Positions 21,629 to 33,176 of a stretch of DNA of 64,000 bases are shown in pieces. Each line of letters begins with the position of its first letter. Within the stretch, counting starts at the first letter, position 1. Position numbers and translations under genes: made by a program. Below the pieces are notes generated by a model, which did no database searches, was not told the DNA's origin, and worked only from the letters and a program-made list of their open reading frames with translations. This DNA comes from Adiantum capillus-veneris (Eukaryota > Streptophyta > Polypodiopsida > Polypodiales > Pteridaceae). The DNA lies in contig CM043963.1 of assembly GCA_014529385.2 (NCBI GenBank), positions 97,684,412 through 97,748,411 of the forward strand, read 5' to 3'.

Positions 21629-21832
21629 TGTTGGGATAAAGGCGCTCCGCCTTTGCTCGCTCGGACGTCTAGTGTCCGGCCGCCCGTCCACGTGTGTACA
21701 TACCCTTATTCTTCATTACATATGAGAATAAGGAGCTCCTCATCTTAAGTCTTGCGAGGCTACTCCACCACATCGGCTTGTGCTCTTCCCCCTTTCCCGC
21801 ACGCATGCATCCGTGCACACGTGCACTCATCA
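21629..21832 (+). repeat. Short LTR (204 bp), second copy
   Basis: TGTTGGG...CTCATCA as at 5384-5581, with the same central block around CATATG. It is joined directly to the integrase frame on the left and to an exact tRNA-iMet primer site on the right. Confidence 0.7.
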
Positions 21833-21834
21833 AT

Positions 21835-21846
21835 TGGTATCAGAGC
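21835..21846 (+). promoter_or_regulatory. Primer binding site, exact tRNA-iMet type
   Basis: TGGTATCAGAGC, 2 bp after the LTR end. This confirms the LTR boundary and shows that the fused LTR is a 5' LTR facing away from the integrase. Confidence 0.85.
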
Positions 21847-22380
21847 TATGGCTAGGCGGTGGCGATCTCTCGATGGCGACGGAGCTCGGTGCTTGGCGGC
21901 GTCGGATCGGAGGCGGTTCGACATGGATTCGAAAAGTAGATCTCAGACATCAAGGTAATAGGAGCTTACACTCCACCAGGCAAAAGGGGGAGAGAGAGAG
22001 ATCAAGTTTTTTGTGAGTTAGGGACACTGAGAAATAGGTCGCTCACGTTTGGCAGCTTGATAACTGCTCAATATTTTGGTCATAACTTGAGCTAAGAAGC
22101 TCCAATTTCAAATTTTTTTAAGATCTACTTTTCGAATCCGTGTCAAACCGCCTCCGATCCGACGCCGCCAAGCATCGAACTCCGTCGCCATCGAGAGATC
22201 AAGGTAATAGGAGCTTACACTCCACCAGGCAAAAGGGGAGAGAGAGATCAAGTTTTCTGTGAGTCAAGGACACTGAGAAACAGGTCGCTCAAGTTTGGCA
22301 GCTTGATAACTGCTCAATATTTTGGTCATAACTTAAGCTAAGAAGCTCCAATTTCAATTTTTTTAAATATTAAAACGTAG
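21847..22380 (+). repeat. Short-LTR leader with fold-back and direct duplication
   Basis: About 80 bp at 21862-21942 (GATCTCTCGATGGCGACGG...GAAAAGTAGATCT) reappears inverted at 22122-22200. The next 160 bp (21952-22115, AGGAGCTTACACTCCACC...) then reappears directly at 22203-22365. The 5.6-5.9 kb copy lacks this rearrangement. Confidence 0.8.
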
Positions 22381-22415
22381 ATCTCTTGAAGATAAGGGTA
22401 AGTAGCAAGTCCTTC

Positions 22416-22525
22416 GATGGTAGAAAGTAAAAAGACTTAGTTTTGAAAATGTGATGGCAGAAAGTAAAAAGACTTAGTTTTGAAAAGTGTGATAGTAAAA
22501 AATAAAAAGACTTAGTTTTGACTTT
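22416..22525 (+). repeat. Tandem repeat, about 37 bp x 3
   Basis: GATGGTAGAAAGTAAAAAGACTTAGTTTTG-type units start at 22416, 22453 and 22491. Confidence 0.85.
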
Positions 22526-22737
22526 TTAGTTCTCTCAAAAAGTCACAATACTTATATATATGTTTATATTATTTAAACTCTTTAGCAAGGCCATAAATTT
22601 CACTCCCGCCTTCGATCGTAAAGGGTGATTTATTTTGTTTTTGTAAAGGGTGGCTGTACTTTATAGCTTGGAAAAATAACAAGCAACGAGCTATGCCACG
22701 CGTGGATAATTTGGTATGCTTCGAACTTGTGTGCATG

Positions 22738-22740
22738 TGA

Positions 22741-22801
<61 letters not shown>

Positions 22802-22872
22802 TGACACATCATAGGTTTGAGAGAGAGAGAGATCATGTTTCATCTTCTACAGCATTGCCGTGTGTTTTGCAG

Positions 22873-22910
<38 letters not shown>
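22738..22910 (+). repeat. (GT)n-(GA)n and (GA)n arrays
   Basis: GT at about 22738-22761, GA to 22801 with one interruption, and GA again at 22877-22910. Confidence 0.95.
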
Positions 22911-22911
<1 letters not shown>

Positions 22912-22998
22912 TCACATTTGTCTCCACACTTTCTTCGTCTTTTTTAGGCCAGTCAGCAGCTGCTACAATGTTGAGATCTCCAACATGACCATCCAAGC

Positions 22999-23238
22999 TT
23001 TTTAGCTTTCCCAAGTTTTCACATCTCGAACTCTTGACATAGGCAAGAAAAAAGGGGTTTTGCAAGGGGACAGGTGGCATTGACTACTACTATAGTGCTC
23101 ATGGCAACGGTCATGCAAGTTTTAGCTTTCCCAAGTTTTCACATCTCGAACTTCTGACATAGGCAAGAAAAAAGGGGTTTTGCAAGGGGACAGGTGGCAT
23201 TGCCTACTACTATAGTGCTCACGGCAACGGTCATGCAA
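22999..23238 (+). repeat. Tandem duplication, 120-bp period, two copies
   Basis: TTTTAGCTTTCCCAAGTTTT...GCAACGGTCATGCAAG occurs at about 22999-23118 and 23119-23238 with only a handful of substitutions, so it is recent. Confidence 0.9.
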
Positions 23239-24010
23239 GGCGGGTCTTCGATTCAGTGTTTGGGAAAAATGTGTCTCAGGTTAATATCATGCCATTTTCA
23301 CATTCAAAAATGCCGGTTGAGGGCAAGGGGAAATTGAAAATTTCCGCCCCAAAATAGAGAAAAATAAAGTAAAAACCTGCAACATAAACCTAATTTTCTA
23401 CATTTCCTCTTGGAAAATTAAAGTAAAGCAATTTTGTATGCTTAAAAAATAATTTTTCCAAAACATTGTTGTGATTGCATTGGAGGATGATCATTGCCAG
23501 TGGAGGGTATTGGCCTTGGTCTTGGAGTTAGCAATCCTTTGCTCATTTGGATCCTCCTTGGTGTTGTATACCTAATGTGAGCCCTTTGCCTCCCCCTAGA
23601 AATGATGACTCCGGTCTCTTATTGTAGGGCTGCCTCCATGCATGTGCCTCCATTGTAGAACTGCCTTCATGTCATTTTGCTTACATTTAGAGCCTGGCCA
23701 CTTTGAAACGGCTAAATAGCCTTCTAGCTTTGTTTGCAAGTCAAGAAAACCGGTGGCTTGAAAGATTAATGCTTGATTTGACTGAGTGATGAGATAGATC
23801 TTGAACAAGTTCTTGCTAATCGAGAAGGCCTCAAAAGTCAATCATGTGAAAGGCTATGCCCGTTTTGAGGCTCTTAACTACCATGACTAGATAGGTAGAG
23901 AGAGAAGAGTCGGCTCGTGACTGGGCAAAAAGTAGGGTCGTTGGTACATGCGACCAGGCTCTTAGCCTCTCATATGATTCATTTCAATACTACAAACTAG
24001 ACATGCAGCC

Positions 24011-24061
<51 letters not shown>

Positions 24062-24115
24062 GTTTTTTCTTCCTACTGACGTGGTTTGAGACCTGTTAAT
24101 CTTGAGACCGACTTA
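23239..24115. other. Gene-free stretch
   Basis: No gene recognised. A (GA)n array lies at about 24013-24058. Confidence 0.6.
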
Positions 24116-24519
24116 TCTCTACTCTTAGCTATTAAGTTTTGGCAAACCTTATCCAATCTAAATATTGTTGGCAACAAGTCGTCATGTTGTCTATCCACAA
24201 GAATGTGGAGAGTAACTACACTTCATTAGTTGTTCGATCTTACACTCGAAAAGGTAGACATACTATTGATCCAAAAGATAGATTTGTGTTTGGTTGATGT
24301 GAATGTGGAGGGCACTTAGACCTTGTGTGTTGTCATACATTGTCATCTAGAAAGTAGTTATAGTGGTGGTTGATGCACAAGTGTATCAAAGAGCTATAAA
24401 AGCTCACATGAGAAACATAGGCATTTGTGCACATTTACCCTCCCTGTGAAGGGAAGGAGAACAATGGTTGCTTCAATTGATGCACATGTAGCCGCGACAA
24501 CGCGCGGGTCACATACTAG
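24116..24519 (+). mobile_element. Putative non-autonomous Helitron (3' end clear, 5' end tentative)
   Basis: The 3' end has a hairpin (CCGCG 24492-24496, CGCGG 24503-24507), then GTCACATACTAG ending at 24519 and host T at 24520. It is nearly identical to the minus-strand end at 14152. The proposed 5' end TCTCTACTCTTAG at 24116 follows an A and fits the usual TC start, but other starts are possible. No coding capacity is seen in the 404 bp. Confidence 0.6.
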
Positions 24520-24520
24520 T

Positions 24521-24905
24521 CCATATTAAAACATCCTTATGTGTGCAAGTGCGGGAATGCACATGTGTAAGATAATTTTACAACACTAGAAGACGAGCAC
24601 CATTCATGAGCTTCCACCACACATTAGAACAGGGTGAGTAGCACAATAGGCAACGTGCACACAATGCCTAAGGCAACAATCAATGCTCTATGCATGTGTG
24701 CATGCACACACGAGTGCATGCGTGTGTGTGTGTCACACAAGGTTGTGAGTTCAAAACCTATAATATATGTCGTATTTGGTTTGTTATGAGTGCCATCCTT
24801 ATTAAAACATCCTTGTGTGTGCGTTTACGATGTGCACGTGTGTACTTATGCAAGACAATTTTATAGCACTAGAAAACAAGCGTCATTGATGAGCTTCCAC
24901 CAGAG
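24521..24905 (+). repeat. Direct duplication, about 275 bp apart
   Basis: TATTAAAACATCCTT.TGTGTG...CACTAGAA.AC.AGC...GAGCTTCCACCA occurs at about 24521-24628 and 24797-24903. The first copy starts immediately after the Helitron 3' end. Confidence 0.8.
24638..24760 (+). repeat. SINE-like Pol III boxes split by a microsatellite
   Basis: Box A-like TAGCACAATAGGC at 24639 and box B-like GGTTGTGAGTTCAAAACC at 24741-24758, separated by a TG/CA-rich expansion. The B-box word resembles that of the head at 30.59 kb. The spacing is too long for an active promoter, so this is a weak call. Confidence 0.35.
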
Positions 24906-26008
24906 ATGTGAACTTCTAAATGGTGGTAAGAATTGGTCCCTCAATGTAAACTCACTAGAGTTACTCTTTCCCTTTGTAAGCTTTTTGTGATTCCTTATCG
25001 TTGAAGATGTCAAGCAAAAGATATTTTTCACTTGTCCTGCCCTCCTTGCGTGACTTTGCAAAATTTAACGCAAGGCACCATGGTATAGGGTAAAGGGGCC
25101 AATATGAGAACATGTAAGAAAAAAATAGTATTTTTGGGGAGGATTTTTCATATCCGGCCAGATTTGAAATTTGAAGAGTGCATTCAATTCCTCACGAAAA
25201 GACGCATTAGATGATATCAAGATTGATATTTTTTTGATTATGCCTCAGCACTCTATTTGAAAAAGAGTAATTCTGATGGCTTTTTAGAAAACAGAGACAC
25301 TCAAGTCCCAATAGTAGTACACTTTTTAGCAAATCAGATGTGGACACCTAAGCAAGATTCCAAGCGTCTTGGGGGTGGAGCCATTTTCCTTTTGGGGGGT
25401 GGTTTCTTATTGGCCTCTTTACCCTATAGAATGATTTGATTCTAGTCCATCAAAATTTCATGGATTTTGTAAATTTTTTATAAATTTAGCATATTTTTTA
25501 AAGGGTAGCTTACATTTTCATCCTTAAAAAAATTAACAAAATACTCGCAAAATGGGGAAAACATCCAACAAAAGGCAACCATGTTGCAAATAACAATATT
25601 AGTGGCCTACTTTTATGAAACTCTAAGTCCAAAGTAGAATATAGAGCGAATTTACTTGAGTTTTGTGATGCCAAAGGCAAGCCACCTAAGCCCCTACAAA
25701 GTCCCTACAAAATTATAGAGACTCCATCTACTATTTCAAAAGGTTGTACAAAATTATAGAGGCATGTGAATGGTCCAAATCACTGAGTTGGGGCTGATAG
25801 AATCGAAAGATCTAGATGCAAAAGCATCACCAAAAAGTACAGGGGGCTTATGTCTCAACTTTCAAGTCAAGTTGAAAGGAAAAGTGAAGGACGGAAAGGT
25901 AATATATTTAGGTTTGTGTATGGGTCAATGGTGTTTTTGCAAAACCCCCATGCAGATGCTGAAATGTTGGGTAACTATAGATTCTTTTAACCTACTATGC
26001 CGGATATT
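24906..26008. other. Gene-free stretch
   Basis: AT-rich. A 133-codon frame at 25770-26171 has no recognisable motif and runs into a minisatellite, so I do not call it. Confidence 0.5.
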
Positions 26009-26066
26009 GCCTGTATATATTGTATATATTGCCTGTATATATTGTATATATTGCCTGTATTGTCTT
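26009..26066 (+). repeat. Minisatellite, 22-bp unit, about 2.6 copies
   Basis: Unit GCCTGTATATATTGTATATATT repeated in tandem, shortened at the right end. Confidence 0.85.
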
Positions 26067-26270
26067 ATGCTAATAATAGCTTGCATGACCCACCTATCGA
26101 TGGATTTCGCTTGCTCTTACCATCGGTACATGTATGTGTGTACGTGTCTATTTTTATACATCTCTCTATGACACACACACACGATGAGCACTATGACCAT
26201 TAACCTACTCATACTTGTTTTCATATGCTCAAATGTTGGTTTGTCCCACTGCGACGTCGATGTGCGTGCA

Positions 26271-26271
<1 letters not shown>

Positions 26272-26315
<44 letters not shown>

Positions 26316-26513
26316 GAGGAGGAGGAGGAGGAGGGGGGGAGAAGGTTAATGTGTGCATCTTTCCTTTTTGCTATCGTGTATTTGTGTTAGATATGTATAA
26401 TTAAATTGTAATTTTTCACATATGCTTGCAAACATTCCATATGAATTTTCTTGGGATTATTCCTACTACATTGAACCTTTTTTACTTCTTTTTCATCTCC
26501 TCTCCCCCTCTAC

Positions 26514-26560
<47 letters not shown>

Positions 26561-26562
26561 TT
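26272..26562 (+). repeat. (GA)n/(GGA)n and (GA)n arrays
   Basis: GA 26272-26312 continued by GGA to about 26340, and GA 26518-26559. Confidence 0.95.
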
Positions 26563-28960
26563 ACACAAAAGCACATCACTAAGAAGAGATATTTCAAACA
26601 AAAAAAATTATTTTGTTCTACAACCTAAAAAATTCAAAAGTTACATTATTGCCAAAAAGGGTCTCAAGAGATCTACATAGCACTCTTAGTCATGTTGTTT
26701 CAGCATGGTCAAGATATTGAGCTGAAGCTCGATACAATTCTCTTAATCTTTTTTCTGAACCCAACTGAAGTAAAATCTTGTAATGACGAATCAACCCAAG
26801 CTCTTTGCTTTAAGAGCATGAGCCTGAGTTTGGGAAAGAAATACAGATTGAGCAACCTCACATAAATTGTGCTTAACTCTTCATCTACACCTGACCCCCG
26901 TATATGAGCACAATATGTACTCTTCAATTACGCACAATCATACAATATACCAAATCATAATAAAGCTGCAATGCCGAAAAGTATAAAGAGCTCCATCACG
27001 TCAATCTATACAATTAGTCAATATTTATGTTTACAATGACTCATATTCTACTCTAGAGCTGGATGGTTAAGGATCACTAAACTTTACAATTAATTTCAAA
27101 ACATCAAACTCTTCATCTGAAATATAAGATTTATAAATACGATATATCTTTTGCACTTGAATATCACAACCATAAACACCCACATAATAAATATCAATCA
27201 TATGTAGTTCTTGTAGAGCTCTTATCATTTTTATCTCACTCAAGATTTGTGACGCTTTGATTATGTTTTGAAGATTAAGAAAATATGTGAATCTCTTGAA
27301 TCAATTGTTGTCACAATTGTCTTGTATAATGGTCTGGTAATTGGTGTTGTCAAAACGGTGGATCTATAGCAATGGATGTGTAGCCTAAACTTGCGAATCT
27401 ACACTTGAGCTACCTAAACCATCAAATTTGAATTGTGGTCGTGCTGCTCTAAACCAAAGAGTCTGTGAATGTACACTTGTGTTGCCTAAACCAATGAGTT
27501 TGCACTGTGAATGTGATGCCTAAGCCAATGAATCTCCACTTATGATGTCCAAACCAACAAAATCTCCACTTGTGCTATTGAAATTGGCAAATCTGCATTT
27601 GTGACCTGAATCAACAAATTCACACTAACAGGGGATCACTGCCTAAATTGGCAAATCTATGACTCTAGGTGCGTGATATACCTAAATCAATAGGTGGTAG
27701 TTTGGACTTCGTGAAACTTCTGACGGCAACTTCCAAGGAATGATTCTCATACTTAACTATGTACCAGCTATATCCTTTTTGGATCTAAGGTACCTTGTAA
27801 AAGTAGAGAGCTAAATACCCACATAGCATATGCCTTGGGCTTATGCATGGCCTAGTGCTCACATATCATAGCTTGTAGTATAAAATTGTTGATTGGAAAT
27901 GAAAATCCCATGTGTAATTTCATCAACCTTATTTTGCATGCCTTATTTTTCATGTCAAAATTAAGGTATTATATTATTCTTGAAAAGAACCATTTTGTTG
28001 GCCTTCTTTTTAGGGTCAAAGGAATGATACAATCAAGATTTTGGCCAAAATCTACGATGTATATTTGCCATGATTTATAACCAATTTAGAGGTATTTAAT
28101 GAGATTTACAATGGAGAATTTTTTGAAAGTTGTTGAAATGGAGCAGTTTGGCAGATTTTACACCATCTTCGTCATTTACTATTGGAAAATTTTAAACTAC
28201 AAATGGGGATATGTAAGCACTACTATTATATAAACCTTAAAGATTTTAAATTTTTGTGTGTCAAATTAGTGTCCCCAAAAATAAAAGCTCACCTTTTTAA
28301 AGTCCAATGAAGTGGAACTTTCTCTTTTTGACAGAGATCCTTCCAATGCGAGTATGCTTGCTACTTTGTTGAACTTCGCAACCCCACGAATGCGAGTTCT
28401 CTCTCTTCTTTGCTTTCTTGGTGACAATTGCACCTCTTTATTGGTGAGGGGTGGCTTTATTCTTCTCTTCTTTGGTTTCTTGTTGAAAAATGCATCCCCT
28501 TATTGGTGAGGGTTGCCTATTTCGGACAAGTACTATTCTAACTTCATTAAGCGACCTAGTACCATACAATTATATTTTTGCTTCTAATAGGTAGTGCAAA
28601 CGTTTGTATTAGATAGAAAAGGGAAGGCAATTTTTTTAAGAAATTCTCGCTTTGAACGTAAGATTCCTTCTGAAATCAAGAGCTCGAAAGAAAACTCTCA
28701 CGCCTCGTCAGCCGGCCATGGTTGGAATATGTCTACAATAGGAGCGAGCCTCGAGCTGCAGTACCTCTCTCTCTCTCTCTCCCCCCCCCCCTCCCATCAT
28801 CGCAATAACCTGCATCAAATCCCTGAACCTTCTCTGTCTTGCAAGCCCACAAAGCCCTGCTACGATGTCGTCCTTGCTCACCATGTTGCCCCCTACCTCT
28901 AGAGACTAAAGCACTAATGTGTGTATTGCGCATGAGAGCTCCCCGTTCACAAAAGGCAAC
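26563..28960. other. Gene-free stretch with a decayed minisatellite
   Basis: No gene recognised. At about 27385-27640 a unit of roughly 35 bp (AAACCAATGAATCT.CACTTGTG.TG.CCT) recurs about seven times with much divergence. Around 28380-28510 a pair of related blocks (TTCTTTG.TTTCTTG.TG, then TTATTGGTGAGGGT) is repeated. Confidence 0.6.
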
Positions 28961-28962
<2 letters not shown>

Positions 28963-29009
<47 letters not shown>

Positions 29010-29285
29010 CGTTCGTGCTGACACCGCAGGCCTGCAACGCGGCGATCCCTGCTATTTGACAGGTCTGCGACGTTAAAAATCTTCTTCTTCTTATTCTCTC
29101 TCACCCGTCAGATGGCGACCCCACCCTTTTTCTGTTTGATTAACAAGTGCGCATCTTTCAAGATGCCCACTAATGTGACCTGGTTCGGAAATTAGAGTCA
29201 CATACTTGATCGGATAGATATTTAAGGTCTTTTGGGATAGTTTCCTGCGACGTTAAAACTCTCCTCCTCTTCTTCTTCTTCTTCT

Positions 29286-29339
<54 letters not shown>

Positions 29340-29405
29340 GCCAGATATTTCCGCGTTGGCTTTGTGCACCTCTCGCTCTCTGTGCGCCCTGGAGTCAGCA
29401 ACAGA

Positions 29406-29459
<54 letters not shown>

Positions 29460-29460
29460 C
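28963..29460 (+). repeat. (CT)n arrays with linked (CTT)n
   Basis: CT 28963-29006; CTT then CT 29262-29336; CT 29410-29456. Two blocks with GCGACGTTAAAA near 29066 and 29247 show that the region was duplicated. Confidence 0.9.
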
Positions 29461-30240
29461 ACCCTACACCAATCAACGCAGATGCTCTGTGCGTGCGTGT
29501 GTGTGTGTCCAGGACATGTGTCCTGTGCAGCTACAAGTCAGGCCGATATGCAATGTGGGGGTGTCTGGGGACACAATGGGATGGATCTAGAGGACATATT
29601 TATGATTGATTTAGTTGTTCTATAGTAGAAGAAGAAACAAAACCATGCAAATCAATAGCGACGAGATTGATATCCATAACCGCACAGAAGTTCATGAACA
29701 AAATTGTGAATGATGCTTTCTAGGTAGGAGGACAATGCAAGTGCAGTATGGATGGGAGGTGCCAAGTACGAGCGGTAAGATAGCGTAACGATGCGAGGGT
29801 TCGAAAACAAGAGCAAGAGCAACGAGCACGATGTGTGCAGGAGCAAGGTGAGGTGAAGGGCATGAAGCAGGGTGAGATGGCTGACCCTGCAATCTGGTGC
29901 ACGTCACGACAAATCCTATGTGTGTAGGCTCGAGTAATTTTAGGATGGTGCATATAGAAGAGCAAGAGGAATCTTGTAAGATTCTAGCTAATAAAAGGAG
30001 GTAGAGCGAATACGATAGGTAGCGAGTAGGTAGTTACTATCCTTTTCCTTCTCCTATAATAATGTATTAGCAACTTGTTCATTTTATTTTACAATGCTAA
30101 TGTGAGCCTTTCACCTTATTGTCTAAGTGCCCTTCATAACTTATAAAGTGGCTAATTTTATTTTTTGGGTTTTTTAAAGGGAATCTAAGGGAAACGCTCC
30201 AATGTCTTTTGAGGGGAAAAAGAGAGCACAGGGTGAGTGA
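29461..30240. other. Gene-free stretch
   Basis: No recognisable gene; purine-rich on the plus strand between 29740 and 29890. Confidence 0.5.
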
Positions 30241-30242
30241 GA

Positions 30243-30243
<1 letters not shown>

Positions 30244-30297
<54 letters not shown>
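30244..30297 (+). repeat. (GT)n-(GA)n array
   Basis: GT 30244-30264 followed by GA to 30295. Confidence 0.95.
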
Positions 30298-30298
<1 letters not shown>

Positions 30299-30539
30299 TC
30301 AGGTGTCAAGTCGATTTTTATTTTTATTTTCACGCTACCTTCAAATACACCAAAACCCATGACTAAGTAACACGGATGGGCGGTAAGGGTATCCGCGGGG
30401 TGCAACTCGTGCATGGATCTCGGGCATGGAACGGCCGTTAGATGACCTTAAAAACTAAACTTGGACACTCACTAAACGTGGACAAGGGCCAGTCCAACCT
30501 ATGAGATCATGTGCAAGCACTACTTTTTCGAATGTGTGT

Positions 30540-30612
30540 GTGTGAGCTTAATGGTTAACACACATAGCATAAGTCGTTGGGGCATGGGGTCGTGAGTTTG
30601 AGCTCGGGTTTA
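30540..30612 (+). repeat. tRNA-derived SINE head or decayed tRNA-like sequence
   Basis: Box A GAGCTTAATGGTTAA (30544-30558) and box B GGTCGTGAGTTTGAGCTCG (30587-30605) are spaced as in a tRNA. The second box looks like a T-arm with one C-to-T change in the TTCGA core. The remaining arms do not fold convincingly, so a SINE head is favoured over a tRNA gene. Confidence 0.55.
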
Positions 30613-30760
30613 GCAAGGGCGTCCTTCATTCTGGGAGGCCATGTTTACCTCGAGATTTGGGTTGGCCCCTCTCCACTGTTGGTCCCATGCGGACTTGTGT
30701 CACTGAGTGCCATGGACAGGCCAAGGTACATACCATCGATCGGAGCATCGCGAGGGAGGA

Positions 30761-30780
30761 CTCTCTCTCTCTCTCTCTCC

Positions 30781-30810
<30 letters not shown>
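30761..30810 (+). repeat. (CT)n array at the LINE left edge
   Basis: Imperfect CT run that abuts the LINE reading frame. Confidence 0.9.
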
Positions 30811-30811
<1 letters not shown>

Positions 30812-31262
30812 CCATGCATTGTGTACAACAATGAGACACTTGGAGTTGTTGAGAGCTTTAAGTACCTTGGCCTTAAGGTTCCGTCCAATCACAAGTGGCA
30901 TGAATGTGCTATGCGTTGTTTGGAAGCGGGAAAGAAAGCATATTATGCATTTGAGAACATATGTAATGCGGGAAACATCAAGTGTTGGGTTCTCAAGAAG
31001 TATTTTTTTGATGCATTGGTGACATCGGTTCTTCTTTATGGAGTTGAAGTGTGGGGTAGGAGCATCTCAAAGTCTACTTGGAAAGAGTTTGAAAATGTCT
31101 AAAAGCGTTCTCAGAAACTTTCTCTAAGTGAAGACAGAAACACCATATATGCTCCTACTTCTTGAGTCGGGATGTCTTCCATATGAGGTTATGGGCATGG
31201 AAAGGGTTGTGGAGTACATGATAAAGATGCGTCCAAACCCCTCACATCGACTTCCTACTGAT
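30812..31262 (+). pseudogene. LINE (non-LTR retrotransposon) reverse transcriptase, C-terminal end
   Basis: The frame reads GVVESFKYLGLKVPSNHKW, then KYFFDALVTSVLLYGVEVWG, the post-catalytic thumb/linker region typical of LINE RTs (YLG, then LYG-E-W). After a stop and frameshift near 31101 it continues VKTETPYMLLLLESGCLPYE in another frame, again the expected order (leaf-like ESG..P motif). The RT palm, endonuclease and 3' tail are missing. The 5' side ends at a CT array, consistent with truncation or later expansion there. Confidence 0.75.
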
Positions 31263-31384
31263 GGCCGATTTTTGAAAATCAAAGAAAAAGAAAAGAAAAA
31301 AAACTTATTTTTCCTCTGCCGGGGCCTTGGCGACACTGTTGGAAGGCTCGGCAACGCCTGGTCAACCTCATGGTTCTTTTACGA

Positions 31385-32085
31385 GCATAAGGTTACCCCC
31401 CCCCCCCCCCCCCCCCCCCCCCCCTTGATTGGCTGGCCTTATCACCCTCAGGCCCCCCGCTTGTCCATGCCCCAGCCTAGCCGGCCGTCCTCGGTTCCAC
31501 TCTCCCTTCTCTCTTTCCCTGTAGTTTATTTCCCCAGCGGGCATCAAATGAAATATTTCCCCCTCCCTTCTCTCTCTCTCATTTTCCCTACATACCTCTC
31601 TCTAATATCTTCTCTCTCTCTCACCCACACACCCCCTTACTGGCCACCCTCGGCCAGGAGCGGCCTCGAGCACTCACCCCGACCCCTCTCTCGCTTTCCC
31701 TCTCGCGCTCCCTCTGTGTCGAGCCGCATGTGAACTCCCGCTCTCCCGTATTCTTATCCACACACCTGCCCCCCCTCTCACACTCCTTCCCTCGCTCTCT
31801 ATGCAAGCCCTTGGCCCGCTAATATTCTCCCTCTCTTTCCCACCCGCTCGCCTCACCCTCCCCTCGGCCTCATCCCCCCCCCCGGCCCGCTATCCCCACC
31901 CTCTTTCTCTCCACACCATTGACTTCCCCCCCCTCCTCTCGTCCTTGAGCCACCAAACAGGAAGGGGTGATATCCCCCCCCCCCCTTACCCCACTTCATG
32001 CCAAATTCCCCCCCCCCTTCCCTTGCTCTCTTGTCCGGTAGCCCACATGGCGCGGATCCCCGCCATCTCACCCCCCCTCTCATTC

Positions 32086-32136
<51 letters not shown>

Positions 32137-32297
32137 TGTTTATGGCTCGGATTTGTGGAGGTGCGTAGGTTAGGGGGGCTCTCCCTCATCCACTCCCACA
32201 CACACCCTCATCCTCTCTCTCCCTTGTACCCACACCACCTCGCCCCTCCTTCCCTCCCTCTTGGACTTATTACAGCCATCCGCCCGTAGGCCTCCCT

Positions 32298-32378
<81 letters not shown>

Positions 32379-32579
32379 GTTCCAGCCCGAAGGCGCAGCA
32401 CAAAACACCAGAGCCACTCTCTCTCTCCACACACACCCTCACACACACACACACTCACCCCCTCTCTGACCCCTCCCCCCCCCCCCCCCCCCCCCCCCCC
32501 ATCTGCACACAGTGCTACCCGCCGGTAATCTCTCTCATCCCTCTCCCTCGCGGGCCTGTACAAGCCGCCCAAACTTCTC

Positions 32580-32618
<39 letters not shown>

Positions 32619-32720
32619 ATACACTCACACATACACACACACATTCACACACACCACATACACACACACCCTCTCTCACACACATCCCATCCCCTCACTC
32701 ACCCTCGCGCCCCTACAGCA
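31385..32720 (+). repeat. Pyrimidine-rich tract, about 1.3 kb, with two long C runs
   Basis: The plus strand is strongly biased to C and T. It includes C runs at 31396-31424 and 32475-32500 and (CT)n at about 32089-32133, 32302-32375 and 32584-32617. It ends in (AC)-rich DNA to about 32900. Open frames of Ser/Leu/Pro or Arg/Glu/Gly across it are repeat artefacts. Confidence 0.9.
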
Positions 32721-33176
32721 CGTCGCCAGCAAACCCGAAAAAAGCAAAAATAAATAAATAAATAAATAAATAATATATATTATACAAGCCCGATCCCACG
32801 CACGCTTGCGCACAAACATACATATACATACACTCACATACACACTCACGCATGCGCACCCGTATATACATATATACACACACATCCATCCACATGCACC
32901 CATACGTACACACACAAATATACGCAGATAAATACAAAAAAAAAACTCAAAGGAGATCTACGACGAAAAAAAAAAGAAGGAGGACTCAAATCATGCGCCA
33001 ACAACCACAAAAAGGAGAAATACGCCGAAGGCATGCCCCGGCCGACCCCGGAAGGAAGTACGCAGTACACTGACTCACTGGCAACACACCATTCGCCGGC
33101 AACACGCAACCACGATGCCAATTCGATTAATTTATAGGTTATTTTCATCATTTCTTCAGTTTCTCACCCAAGCCAT

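Noticed and set aside
25770..26171. 133-codon plus-strand gene
   Set aside because: The C-terminal half is translated minisatellite and the N-terminal half shows no motif.
30540..30612. Functional tRNA gene
   Set aside because: Box A and B are present but the acceptor and anticodon arms do not pair and the T-loop core is mutated.
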